From positions 310,001-374,000 of the forward strand of contig NZ_BCQM01000003.1 of NCBI RefSeq assembly GCF_001552075.1: a DNA stretch of 64,000 nt. The letters are read 5' to 3'. A program made the translations under genes and the position numbers. The notes beneath the pieces are model-generated. The model did not search any database, had not been told where the DNA came from, and worked only from the letters and a program-made list of their open reading frames with translations. Shown here piece after piece: positions 54,231 to 61,683 of the stretch. The stretch's first letter is position 1; each line of letters starts with the position of its first letter. Origin of the DNA: Arthrobacter luteolus NBRC 107841. GTDB lineage: Bacteria > Actinomycetota > Actinomycetes > Actinomycetales > Micrococcaceae.

Positions 54231-55490
54231 ATGGGGTTCTTGAAATTGGCATACAACGAATGTGATGGTTGTGGGATGGAGGAAGTCAAAGCCGTGCACG
54301 GCTACATTCGGCTCAACGGCGACGGCAGCCTCACAGCCTTGGATTCCGCGGGGCAGGCAGCGGAAGCGGGAAGTGGCCTGGCTGCGGAACTGGTGGCAGC
54401 CGTCCTGGCAGGGGCTGCCGGTGGCCTGAGCTGTACGGCTGGGACCCTGGAAACCGTGCGGACGCCGCTGCCGGCTGCGGGATCCGGCTCCGCCGAGACC
54501 GCAGTGCCGGTGGACATGACCAACCTGTCCGTGGTGGTCGGCGGAGACAAGATCGTGAAACTGGTCCGGCACTGGGGCGGAGCCGACCGTTCAGCCCGGC
54601 TGCTGGCCCGGCTGGCCGAAGCCCGGGTGGCAGTGGTGCCAGGCTATTTCGGCTCCCTGGACTGGATCCACCCCACCCGCGGCCGGGGCACCATCGCCTT
54701 GGTCAGTGCCATGGTTCCGGACGGGAGCGACGGCTGGACCTGGGCCGTGGACGACGTCGTTGCCTGGTTCCGCGGGGGAACGGCGCCCCTGTGGCCCGCA
54801 ACGCTGGGCACCCTCGTGGCCGGCGTGCACTGCGCCCTCCTCGGGGCGGGACAGCACAGTCCGCCGGACGCCTCCGAAGTCAGGGACCGCACCGCGCGGG
54901 TCCTCGAGGACGCGCTGGCCGTGACCGGCGGTGCGGCCGGAACCCGGCTCGCGAACCGTGCCGGGCATCTGGCGGAACTCCTGCAGTCAGTCCCGGAGAC
55001 CGCCGGGCCGGCATTCGACCTGCACGGGGACCTGCACCTGGGCCAGATCCTGCGTGCCGGCGGAACATACTGGCTCCTGGACTTCGACGGGGATCCGCAG
55101 CTGCCGGCAGCGGAACGGGACCGGCCGGACACTGCAGCGCGCGACCTCGCGCATCTGGCAGCAAGCCTGGACCTGGTTGCCTCCGCAGCCGCCAAACGCC
55201 TCCAGGTCAGTGATCAGGCGTCGCTGGCCAGGCTCTACGGCTGGGCGGAGGAAGCCTCCGTCCTGATGACGGACGCCTACCGGGACGCTTCCTCGGCGGC
55301 CGGGAAGCCGGGTCTGCTGGACGAGTCGCTGCTGCCGCCGCTGATTGCCGAGCAGCTGCTGCGGGAACTGCTTTATGCCCACCGTTTCCTGCCCCGCTGG
55401 CAGTACGCAGCGGACGGCGCCCTGACCTTCCGAATTTCCCGCGACCACACCCGTACGAAGGAGCCTTCGTGGACACCGCCCGCTTTATAG
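54231..55490 (+). CDS. Glucosamine-kinase-like (maltokinase-fold) phosphotransferase
   Basis: About 419 residues with an aminoglycoside-phosphotransferase fold: a nucleotide-binding Lys in KIVKLVRHW, the catalytic loop DLHGDLHLGQIL near 264, LLDFDGDP (metal) and RPDTAARDLAHLA. This combination is known from actinobacterial glucosamine kinases related to maltokinase. It would phosphorylate glucosamine to glucosamine-6-phosphate. Its last codons overlap the start of a SIS-domain gene, consistent with a joint pathway. The start is unsettled: ATG 54276 (MEEVKAVHGY) is an alternative to 54231, and the first codons are AT-rich. Substrate is by family resemblance only. Confidence 0.65.
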   Translation: MGFLKLAYNECDGCGMEEVKAVHGYIRLNGDGSLTALDSAGQAAEAGSGLAAELVAAVLAGAAGGLSCTAGTLETVRTPLPAAGSGSAETAVPVDMTNLSVVVGGDKIVKLVRHWGGADRSARLLARLAEARVAVVPGYFGSLDWIHPTRGRGTIALVSAMVPDGSDGWTWAVDDVVAWFRGGTAPLWPATLGTLVAGVHCALLGAGQHSPPDASEVRDRTARVLEDALAVTGGAAGTRLANRAGHLAELLQSVPETAGPAFDLHGDLHLGQILRAGGTYWLLDFDGDPQLPAAERDRPDTAARDLAHLAASLDLVASAAAKRLQVSDQASLARLYGWAEEASVLMTDAYRDASSAAGKPGLLDESLLPPLIAEQLLRELLYAHRFLPRWQYAADGALTFRISRDHTRTKEPSWTPPAL

Positions 55491-56470
55491 AAGACCTGCA
55501 GCTTGTGCCCGACTACCTGGACTCACTGGCCCCGCTGCTGGAGGAGGGCTACCCGGGACTGGCTCAGCTGCCGAAGGCGCCGCGGATCCTGGTCCTGGCA
55601 ATGGGATCGAGCGCCTACGCGGCGGCAACTGTGGCGCGCAAAGCCCGTGCCGACGGCATCAACGTCCAGGTGGAGCTGGCCAGCACGGTGCTGCTGCCTC
55701 CTCCAGCCCCGGACCTGCTCGTCGTCGCGCTTTCCGCGACCGGTTCGAGCGTGGAGGTGCTGGCGGCAGCCGAACGGTACCGCGGCACCGGATTCCTGGT
55801 GGCGGTGACCAACAACCCGGATTCGCCCCTGGCCTCGCTCGCCGACTTTACCGTTCCGCTGAAGGTGGGCCGGGAAGTCTCCGGAATCTCTTGCCGGAAC
55901 TTTCGGCACTCACTCCTGGTGATGGCGGCCCTGCTGGAACACTGCGGAGCTCTCTACGGTTCGCTGCCGGCCGCTGCCAGCCGGGCGGCAGCGGGAACCC
56001 GGGAGCTCCTGGGCACCTCGGGGAACTGGCTTCCCCAGGTATCGGATGCCCTGCAAGGCCCCGACGGGACCTTTCTGCTGGCCCCCTCGGAACGTCTCTC
56101 CAGCAGCAGCCAGGGGGCATTGATGCTGCGCGAAGTGCCGCGGCGCCCCGCTTTCGGAAGCGAGACCGGCGACTGGTCCCACGTGGACGTTTACCTGTCG
56201 AAGACCTTGGACTACCGGGCACTGGTTTTTGCGGGTTCTGCCTGGGACCAGCAGGCATTGGACTGGATGGTGCCGCGCTCGGCAACCATCGTGTCTGTGG
56301 GCGCGGTCTTCCCCGAAGCGGCGCACAGCATCACCTATCCGGGGCAGGGGGAGTGGCTCGTCTCCGCACTGGTGGAAACGATGGTGCCGGAGCTCCTCGC
56401 CTGGGACTGGTACACAAAGGACCCCGGGTACTCCTGGAGTGCCTGGGCCGCGTCCAGCCTGCCGGGGTGA
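55469..56470 (+). CDS. SIS-domain sugar-phosphate isomerase/deaminase
   Basis: 333 residues with tandem SIS-like modules (AMGSSAYAAATVARKA, VVALSATGSSVEVLAAAE, then a second in the C-terminal half). This is the fold of GlmS-type isomerases and glucosamine-6-phosphate deaminases, without the glutamine-amidotransferase half. GTG 55469 follows GAAGGAGCC and overlaps the kinase gene by 22 bases. It would turn glucosamine-6-phosphate into fructose-6-phosphate and ammonia. The reaction is inferred from fold and partner. Confidence 0.75.
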   Translation: MDTARFIEDLQLVPDYLDSLAPLLEEGYPGLAQLPKAPRILVLAMGSSAYAAATVARKARADGINVQVELASTVLLPPPAPDLLVVALSATGSSVEVLAAAERYRGTGFLVAVTNNPDSPLASLADFTVPLKVGREVSGISCRNFRHSLLVMAALLEHCGALYGSLPAAASRAAAGTRELLGTSGNWLPQVSDALQGPDGTFLLAPSERLSSSSQGALMLREVPRRPAFGSETGDWSHVDVYLSKTLDYRALVFAGSAWDQQALDWMVPRSATIVSVGAVFPEAAHSITYPGQGEWLVSALVETMVPELLAWDWYTKDPGYSWSAWAASSLPG

Positions 56471-56608
56471 CTACTGCATGATCGCGATAGCGAAAACAAT
56501 GATCGACGCCAGTACGAGCGCGCCGATCGCGGAATAGGAGATACGGGTAAAACGCTGCTGGCGGCTGCGCTCCAGGCGCCATTCCCTGCGGGTCAGTGTT
56601 GTGCTCAT
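56471..56608 (-). CDS. Small single-span membrane protein
   Basis: 45 codons: a basic N-terminal half (TRREWRLERSRQQR) followed by one hydrophobic helix (ISYSAIGALVLASIIVFAIA). High third-position GC and a membrane pattern support it, but the ribosome binding site is weak. It ends immediately next to the SIS gene stop on the opposite strand. No family recognised. Confidence 0.5.
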   Translation of the reverse strand: MSTTLTRREWRLERSRQQRFTRISYSAIGALVLASIIVFAIAIMQ

Positions 56609-56730
56609 GCAGAACTGTAGGAAGGGGCCCGGCGGAATACGAAGAGTACTTTCTACTTGATCCTCGCCGATTGTTACCCGGACGTTCGCTTATATTACGT
56701 GTCTTGCCGGGTCAGGCCTGCCGGATACAG

Positions 56731-56779
56731 CGAAGGCACGCTGCCCGGCCGTGGAAGCGGCCCGGGCAGCGTGCCTTCG
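56731..56779 (-). terminator. Long hairpin after the 57048 gene
   Basis: CGAAGGCACGCTGCCCGG (56731-56748) pairs perfectly with CCGGGCAGCGTGCCTTCG (56762-56779), 18 base pairs with a 13-base loop, lying 17 bases past the leftward stop at 56797. No U-run is seen on the minus strand. Confidence 0.65.
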
Positions 56780-56796
56780 GCAGATGCAGCTGCGGA

Positions 56797-57048
56797 TTAC
56801 TCGTTGTGGCTCTTGCCCTCTGCCAGCTCGGCGCTGGTGTCCGAGCGGCCCATCATGAACGGAATCATGAACGCAAGGGTGCCGAGCACAAGGCAGGCAG
56901 CCATCGGCCACACGACGTCCAGCGTCAGCCAGTTCAGCGAGTAGAGGGACAGCACGAAGAGCCCGAAGAAGATGACAAACGTCACGAGGTTCTTGACCAG
57001 GTGTCCTTCGCCCGAGTGAGTCGGCTGCTTAGCACTGGTACCTGCCAT
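56797..57048 (-). CDS. Small two-helix membrane protein
   Basis: 83 residues with two hydrophobic helices (LVTFVIFFGLFVLSLYSL and VVWPMAACLVLGTLAFMIPF) and polar ends. It starts at ATG 57048 with GGAGAA upstream, and a longer frame to 57066 is rejected. It lies 41 bases downstream of deoC and shares the terminator at 56731. Function unknown. Confidence 0.65.
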   Translation of the reverse strand: MAGTSAKQPTHSGEGHLVKNLVTFVIFFGLFVLSLYSLNWLTLDVVWPMAACLVLGTLAFMIPFMMGRSDTSAELAEGKSHNE

Positions 57049-57089
57049 GGGAGTTCTCCGTTTCAAAAAAGTTTTCAGCGGCGGACGGA

Positions 57090-57797
57090 TCAGTAACCGG
57101 ACCCGCCGTTACCACCCTTAACAATAGCGATACCTGAGCTGGCTCCAATTCGCGTGGCGCCGGCGTCGATCATTGCGAGGGCATCTTCGCGGCTGCGGAC
57201 CCCGCCGGAAGCCTTCACGCCAAGCTCCGGGCCAACAGTCCGGCGCATCAGGGCGACGTCCCCGGCGGTGGCTCCGCCGCCGTTGAATCCGGTGGAGGTC
57301 TTGACGAAGTCGGCTCCCGCTTCGACCGATGCTTCGCAGGCCAGGACCTTCTGCTCGTCGGTCAGCAGCGCGGTTTCGATAATGACCTTCAGGATGCCTC
57401 CCGCCTCATGGACGGCTTCCGCGACCGCGCCAATGTCGCGGACCAGTGCCTCCCTGTCCCCACGGCGGGCAGCGGCAACATCAATAACCATGTCGATCTC
57501 ATCGGCACCGTCCTGGAGGGCGCCCTGCGCCTCGAAGACCTTCACCTCGGTGGTGGTCGCTCCCAGGGGGAAGCCAATGACGGAGCAGGTGTCCACCCCG
57601 GTGTCCTTGAGTGCGGTGTGCACCGTGCTGACCCAGATCGGGTTTACGCACACGGACTTGAAGCGGTACTGGGCTGCCTCTTCACAGACCCGCAGGATGT
57701 CCTCACGGGAGGCATCCGGCTTCAGCAGCGTGTGGTCGATATAGGAGGCGAGGTCAGCGGTATCCGGAGTCTCTCCAGGCGCGGTGTTCGTGGGCAT
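57090..57797 (-). CDS. deoC: Deoxyribose-phosphate aldolase
   Basis: About 235 residues forming a TIM barrel. The Schiff-base lysine is in [10 protein letters not shown] near residue 164 and the second lysine in [19 protein letters not shown] and VIIETALL are family motifs. It splits 2-deoxyribose-5-phosphate into glyceraldehyde-3-phosphate and acetaldehyde in deoxynucleoside breakdown, fitting the purine nucleoside phosphorylase and phosphomutase at the window end. ATG 57797 follows GGAAAGGACC; a frame to 57833 is rejected. Confidence 0.95.
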   Translation of the reverse strand: MPTNTAPGETPDTADLASYIDHTLLKPDASREDILRVCEEAAQYRFKSVCVNPIWVSTVHTALKDTGVDTCSVIGFPLGATTTEVKVFEAQGALQDGADEIDMVIDVAAARRGDREALVRDIGAVAEAVHEAGGILKVIIETALLTDEQKVLACEASVEAGADFVKTSTGFNGGGATAGDVALMRRTVGPELGVKASGGVRSREDALAMIDAGATRIGASSGIAIVKGGNGGSGY

Positions 57798-57879
57798 GGC
57801 GGTCCTTTCCAAACTGGGCTTCCATCCTCGCATATGGAACGCCAGCGGGGTGTGTAGCTATGAATAACTGGAGGAAGGC

Positions 57880-57948
57880 ATGACTCTGTGGAGCTTTAGG
57901 CAAGCTAACTACCTGGTGAAAACGCAAAAACCGGACGGCTTCCTGTGA
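57880..57948 (+). CDS. Possible 22-residue peptide ORF ahead of a terminator
   Basis: ATG 57880 follows a perfect GGAGGAAGG site, and the frame (MTLWSFRQANYLVKTQ...) ends with TGA inside the hairpin at 57927-57966. It is either a true short peptide, a leader peptide with attenuator, or chance. There is no codon evidence strong enough to decide. Confidence 0.25.
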   Translation: MTLWSFRQANYLVKTQKPDGFL

Positions 57949-57966
57949 GGAATGCCGTCCGGTTTT
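57927..57966 (-). terminator. Bidirectional intrinsic terminator of the mini-peptide gene
   Basis: AAAACCGGACGGC (57927-57939) pairs with GCCGTCCGGTTTT (57954-57966). Read on the minus strand the stem is followed by U-rich UUUUGCGUUUU, as expected 10 bases after the stop of the 46-codon gene. On the plus strand the stem ends in TTTT too. Confidence 0.8.
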
Positions 57967-57976
57967 CTGCTGATTG

Positions 57977-58117
57977 CTACAGCGGCCAGTTGCCGATCAG
58001 CGGCTGAGCGATGTTACCGCCACCGTTGCTGGTAGAAGACGCGGCATTCGCCGGTGCTGCAACGCCAACGGCAGCGATAGCTGCGGCGAGAAGAAGGGAT
58101 ACGCCAAGTTTCTTCAT
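57977..58117 (-). CDS. Secreted mini-protein with Sec signal and short mature peptide
   Basis: 46 codons. AGGAGC stands five bases before ATG. The protein begins MKKLGVSLLLAAAIAAVGVA and has a clear signal-peptidase site after ANA; only about 21 residues remain, ending NIAQPLIGNWPL. Its own promoter-like element and intrinsic terminator delimit it. It may be a secreted signal, a small structural or antimicrobial peptide, or a cell-surface factor. It is divergent from a stand-alone TPR gene. No family recognised. Confidence 0.75.
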   Translation of the reverse strand: MKKLGVSLLLAAAIAAVGVAAPANAASSTSNGGGNIAQPLIGNWPL

Positions 58118-58356
58118 TAGAGCTCCTATTGTGTGAAATATGCCCAGTGTGCTGACAGAAGTGATTCTACCCAGAAATCACAAAATATGTTCACGCAGAA
58201 GCGCGTATGGAGAAGCCGACAATTGATCGTGGGGGGCAGTCCGGATAATTCAGCCATGACTTGCCCCGCGTAATGCTTGGGCGGTCTGTCCCTGCCAGAG
58301 CAGAATAGACGTAGTGTTTGCTGCAAGCAGCCGATTGGCGAGAGTGAGAAAGTGTC
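58118..58356. promoter_or_regulatory. AT-rich divergent region with promoter-like elements
   Basis: On the minus strand TGAACA (58188-58193) and TAGAAT (58164-58169) stand 18 bases apart ahead of the mini-peptide gene. On the plus strand GCTGC-AA-GCAGC (58320-58331) lies 26 bases before the TPR start with no clear sigma-70 pair. No tRNA or open frame of note is seen. The region is AT-richer than most of the window. Confidence 0.45.
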
Positions 58357-59391
58357 GTGGCTTTGACTACCGATGACTTCATATTGAACGAGTACAAGGC
58401 ACGACTGCTCTGGGAACGCCGGGAGTACACCGCCGCCCTAAAACACACGCGCCAGGCTGCAGAGACTGCAGCCTCGCGAAAGGATGAGGCTGGTTGGTGG
58501 AGGATGACCTTCCTGCTCGCCGAATGTCAAAGGGAGCTCGGCCTCATCGACGAATGCGCAGACACGGCAAAACTACTGGCCGATCATCCGTTAACTCTGG
58601 ACGATCCTGAGTTGGCAGCCAAAGCCAAAGCGCTGAGATCGGCCGGTTTGCGGAGCCTCGGGCAGCTTCCTGAGGCTCTGGAGGTTGCGCGCGAAGCGGC
58701 TCTCGATTTTCCTGAGACAGGATACGGGAGCAAAGGAAAGCTTGAAGCTCAGCAAGTTCTGGTTGCCGCACTGGCGGAAAGTGGAAACCTGGAAGGTGCA
58801 TGGCGGGAAGCTGAAATCCTTGTCGGACTGATCGATGACGGAACAGCCGCCAACAAGGCTGGGAAGGGGTACTGGGTTGTAGGTAACGTGGCGTTCCTGC
58901 TGGGAAGGAATACAGAAGCCACGCACTACCATGGCCTGGCAGCCGAGTGTCTTTCACCCAGCAACGATGTCAGCCTATGGGCCCTGTTCAACAAGGCATC
59001 AGCGTTTATGCGGCTGACCGCAAATCTTGTCGAGCCGGAAACCCTACAGTGCATTGAACGCGCGGAGATGGCGATCTCTATCAGTGGCGGAAACCCTCAG
59101 GACGAACTGGATATCATTTCCATTCGTGCTCACTGGTGCTACCTCACCGGCGAAGTGGCCGCGGCGAGAGAGCAAATGGCCGGGGTTGTGCAACAGGTTG
59201 ATTCAATGTCGCCGCTGACAGAGGGGGACGCGCGTCTCCTGTATGCACGAATTTTGAACGATGACGGTGAAGTGGACCAAGCGGTTGAACAAGCCCGCGC
59301 GAGCGCCGATCTATTCGACAAAGTGGGTGCTGCAACTAGGGCTGAACATGCAAGAACGTTCTTGACGGAGATAGGTCGGCTGGATTCGTAG
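58357..59391 (+). CDS. Stand-alone TPR-repeat protein
   Basis: 344 residues, about seven helix-turn-helix TPR-like pairs (e.g. REYTAALKHTRQAAETAASR, LRSLGQLPEALEVAREAAL, AAREQMAGVV) with no signal, membrane segment, DNA-binding or enzymatic domain. Bacterial TPR proteins of this length include peptide-sensing Rap/RRNPP-type regulators. GTG 58357 follows GAGTGAGA. Codon use is visibly less GC-rich than its neighbours, suggesting later acquisition or lower expression. It is divergent from the secreted mini-protein. Peptide sensing is inference. Confidence 0.75.
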   Translation: MALTTDDFILNEYKARLLWERREYTAALKHTRQAAETAASRKDEAGWWRMTFLLAECQRELGLIDECADTAKLLADHPLTLDDPELAAKAKALRSAGLRSLGQLPEALEVAREAALDFPETGYGSKGKLEAQQVLVAALAESGNLEGAWREAEILVGLIDDGTAANKAGKGYWVVGNVAFLLGRNTEATHYHGLAAECLSPSNDVSLWALFNKASAFMRLTANLVEPETLQCIERAEMAISISGGNPQDELDIISIRAHWCYLTGEVAAAREQMAGVVQQVDSMSPLTEGDARLLYARILNDDGEVDQAVEQARASADLFDKVGAATRAEHARTFLTEIGRLDS

Positions 59392-59449
59392 TTCAGTTGA
59401 CGCGGGATGGCCTTCGGGCGCGCTAGGATGGCCGCACGATGCGGGGTGG

Positions 59450-59480
59450 AAACCTCCGGCGGGAACAAGCGGGGGTTTTT
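59450..59480 (+). terminator. Terminator of the TPR gene
   Basis: AAACCTCCG (59450-59458) pairs with CGGGGGTTT (59470-59478), including one U-G pair, and is followed by TT. It lies about 60 bases after the TPR stop. Confidence 0.65.
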
Positions 59481-59591
59481 ACTAAGGAAGCTTTGTTTTT
59501 TGGGGGAAAATGAAAAAGTCTCATATTCACTGCTGTGGAATACGGGTGCAGAGTCAACACTTCGGCAGTGCGTCTACGCATGGGGGGCGTA

Positions 59592-60029
59592 ATGACGGTT
59601 AGCGAAAGCATCAACTACAGCGTTCGTGGGGACTCCGAGATTCGGGAGTCATCAGCGGAGGCCGCATCTGCCATGGAAGGCTACGCAGAAGTCTCCCAGG
59701 ACGACGGTTTCATCAGCATGGTGCTGCCGCCCGGTGCCGTTATCACCGGCGGGATTGCCGCCCGTGCCGCTGCGGAGTTCCAGGAACTGGCCGGAGCCGT
59801 GGACAAACCCCTGCTGCTGGAACTGACAGGCATTGAGTCGATCACGCGCAGCGCCCGCACCGTTTTTGGTTCCGCGCGCTCCGCGTCCGCCGTCGCCGTC
59901 GTCGGCTCCACCCAGGTCGATCGGGTCATAGCCAACTTCCTGCTGGGCGGGGACCTGCCGCCGTGTCCCACGAAGTACTTTTCGTCGAAACCCGATGCCC
60001 TGGCGTGGCTGGGAAGCCGGGCAGGATGA
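59592..60029 (+). CDS. STAS-like domain protein (anti-sigma antagonist-like)
   Basis: About 145 residues. An N-terminal flexible part leads to a beta-alpha domain (DGFISMVLPPGAVITGGIAA, PLLLELTGIESITRSA, AVAVVGSTQVDRVIANFLLG) with the SpoIIAA/STAS order, of the type sometimes called DUF7793. No clear phospho-serine/threonine site is obvious. ATG 59592 follows GGGGGG and is preferred over 59535. It overlaps the downstream GGDEF-EAL gene by four bases, so it probably partners that enzyme. Confidence 0.75.
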   Translation: MTVSESINYSVRGDSEIRESSAEAASAMEGYAEVSQDDGFISMVLPPGAVITGGIAARAAAEFQELAGAVDKPLLLELTGIESITRSARTVFGSARSASAVAVVGSTQVDRVIANFLLGGDLPPCPTKYFSSKPDALAWLGSRAG

Positions 60030-61597
60030 CGGAGCCGGACACAGAGGACACCCGTCTCCAGCAGGTTGTGGACGGAATTGTCCGCATCGCGGCCGGTGAC
60101 CTGAGTACGCGGATCCGCACCTCGGCCAGACGGGACGCCGTCGACGCCGTTATCACCGGCATCAATCTGCTGGCCGAAGAGCTGAATTCCGTCTACCAGG
60201 AGTTTGAGGAGCGGGTGGAGTCGCGGACCCGTGAGCTGCAGGCGGCGCACCGCCAGATGCAGCGGATGGCCATGAGCGATGCCCTGACCGGCACCGCTAA
60301 CCGGACAGCGCTGATGCATGAGATTGAAGCAGAACTCGCCGCCTCGGGGGACGGCCTCAAACGGCCCGCCATCCTCATGATCGACCTCGACGCGTTCAAA
60401 GACATCAATGACAGCTTTGGACACCAGACCGGAGACCAGGTGCTCGTCGAAGTTGCCCGGCGGATCCGCTGGGCCGTCCGGCGCGGAGACACGGTGGCCC
60501 GGCTGGGCGGGGACGAATTTGCCGTCCTGCTCCCGGAGACCGGCCTGACGACGGCCATGGGGGTTGCCGCCCGGGTCCAGGAATCGCTGGCCGAGTCCAT
60601 CCGGGTAGAGGAAATCGATGTCTGGCCGCGGGCGAGCATCGGTGTGCACTCCGCGCTCCAGGGCGAATCTCCGGAAGACATCATGGTCCGGGCGGATACC
60701 GCCATGTATGCGGCGAAGGAGGCCGGGCGAAGCCAGAGCAAGGCGTTCGAGCCGGTGATGCTCTATGCGCGCCAGTTCCGCCGGGAGATGGCCGCGGAGC
60801 TGCGCGAAGGCGTGGCCCGGAACGAACTGTTCCTGGCCTACCAGCCGGTGGTGGAGCTCGCCACGGGCAGGATGACCGGGGTGGAAGCCCTGATCCGGTG
60901 GCGCCATCCGCAGCGCGGACTCATCATGCCGGACGAGTTTATTTCGATCGCCGAGGAGACCGGAATCATCCTGGACGTCGGGCGGTGGGTCCTGCGCGCC
61001 GCCCTGGAACAGGTGGCCCGCTGGGAAGAACAGCTTTCCCTCGAATCTGACTTCAAAGTGCGCGTAAACCTCTCCGCCATGGAACTGCAGCGTCTTGACC
61101 TGGTGGACCACGTCCGCCGGGCACTCGCGGAGACCGGAATCGACGCCGCCCGCCTGGTCATCGAGATCACCGAAAGTGCGTTCGTCAGCGGCGGGGACGT
61201 GGAAATGTACTCGCTGAAATCCCTCGATGCCCTGGGTATCGGCATTGAGATCGACGATTTCGGCACCGGATATTCCTCCATCAGCTATCTGCGCCGGCTG
61301 CCCGTGCACACCGTGAAGGTGGACCGCAGCCTGATCCGCGACATCAGCGCCGATCCCGGTCAGCTGCAGTTCGTCGACGCCGTCCACGGACTCATCCAGG
61401 CGGCCGGAATGGAAGCCGTTTTTGAGGGGATCGAAACCCTGGACCAGGCAGCGGACCTTCTGGTCCTGGGCTGCCGCAGCGGCCAGGGCTATTACTTCAG
61501 CCGGCCGCTCGAAGCCGGGCAGGTGGCTGCAATCCTGGAATCGGGCACCACGCTCCCGCTCGTGCAGGCCTCAGCCGCGGCTCCCACTGCGGGCTGA
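60026..61597 (+). CDS. GGDEF-EAL cyclic-di-GMP enzyme
   Basis: About 523 residues. A HAMP-like N-terminus (IVRIAAGDLSTRIRT) and coiled coil (about 40-80) lead to a GGDEF domain with RLGGDEFAV near 160, then an EAL domain with EALIRW near 286, NLSAMEL, EITES, DDFGTGYSS, KVDRSL and EGIET. The GGDEF and EAL signature residues all look intact, so it may both make and break c-di-GMP. There is no transmembrane segment, hence the protein is cytoplasmic. The ATG at 60026 overlaps the STAS gene stop (ATGA). It could link a STAS-relayed signal to biofilm control. Confidence 0.9.
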   Translation: MTEPDTEDTRLQQVVDGIVRIAAGDLSTRIRTSARRDAVDAVITGINLLAEELNSVYQEFEERVESRTRELQAAHRQMQRMAMSDALTGTANRTALMHEIEAELAASGDGLKRPAILMIDLDAFKDINDSFGHQTGDQVLVEVARRIRWAVRRGDTVARLGGDEFAVLLPETGLTTAMGVAARVQESLAESIRVEEIDVWPRASIGVHSALQGESPEDIMVRADTAMYAAKEAGRSQSKAFEPVMLYARQFRREMAAELREGVARNELFLAYQPVVELATGRMTGVEALIRWRHPQRGLIMPDEFISIAEETGIILDVGRWVLRAALEQVARWEEQLSLESDFKVRVNLSAMELQRLDLVDHVRRALAETGIDAARLVIEITESAFVSGGDVEMYSLKSLDALGIGIEIDDFGTGYSSISYLRRLPVHTVKVDRSLIRDISADPGQLQFVDAVHGLIQAAGMEAVFEGIETLDQAADLLVLGCRSGQGYYFSRPLEAGQVAAILESGTTLPLVQASAAAPTAG

Positions 61598-61615
61598 CCG
61601 GGACTTCCCTGGCCG

Positions 61616-61634
61616 GCTCCCCGCTGCGGGGAGC
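61616..61634. terminator. Hairpin between convergent genes
   Basis: GCTCCCCGC and GCGGGGAGC stand around a single T and lie between the GGDEF-EAL stop at 61597 and the phosphomutase stop at 61684. Confidence 0.5.
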
Positions 61635-61683
61635 GGGCCGGCTCCGCCGCAGGCAGCGCCGTCCGGCGCCGGCCGGGCTAAAC

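Noticed and set aside
54269-55213. Alternative 314-residue frame overlapping the glucosamine-kinase-like gene
   Set aside because: It lacks any motif and is Arg/Pro-rich, typical of a frame shadow in high-GC DNA; kinase motifs are in the other frame.
59422-59591. Riboswitch-like structure ahead of the STAS gene
   Set aside because: Only a simple hairpin with a U-run was found, fitting a terminator of the TPR gene rather than a known riboswitch.
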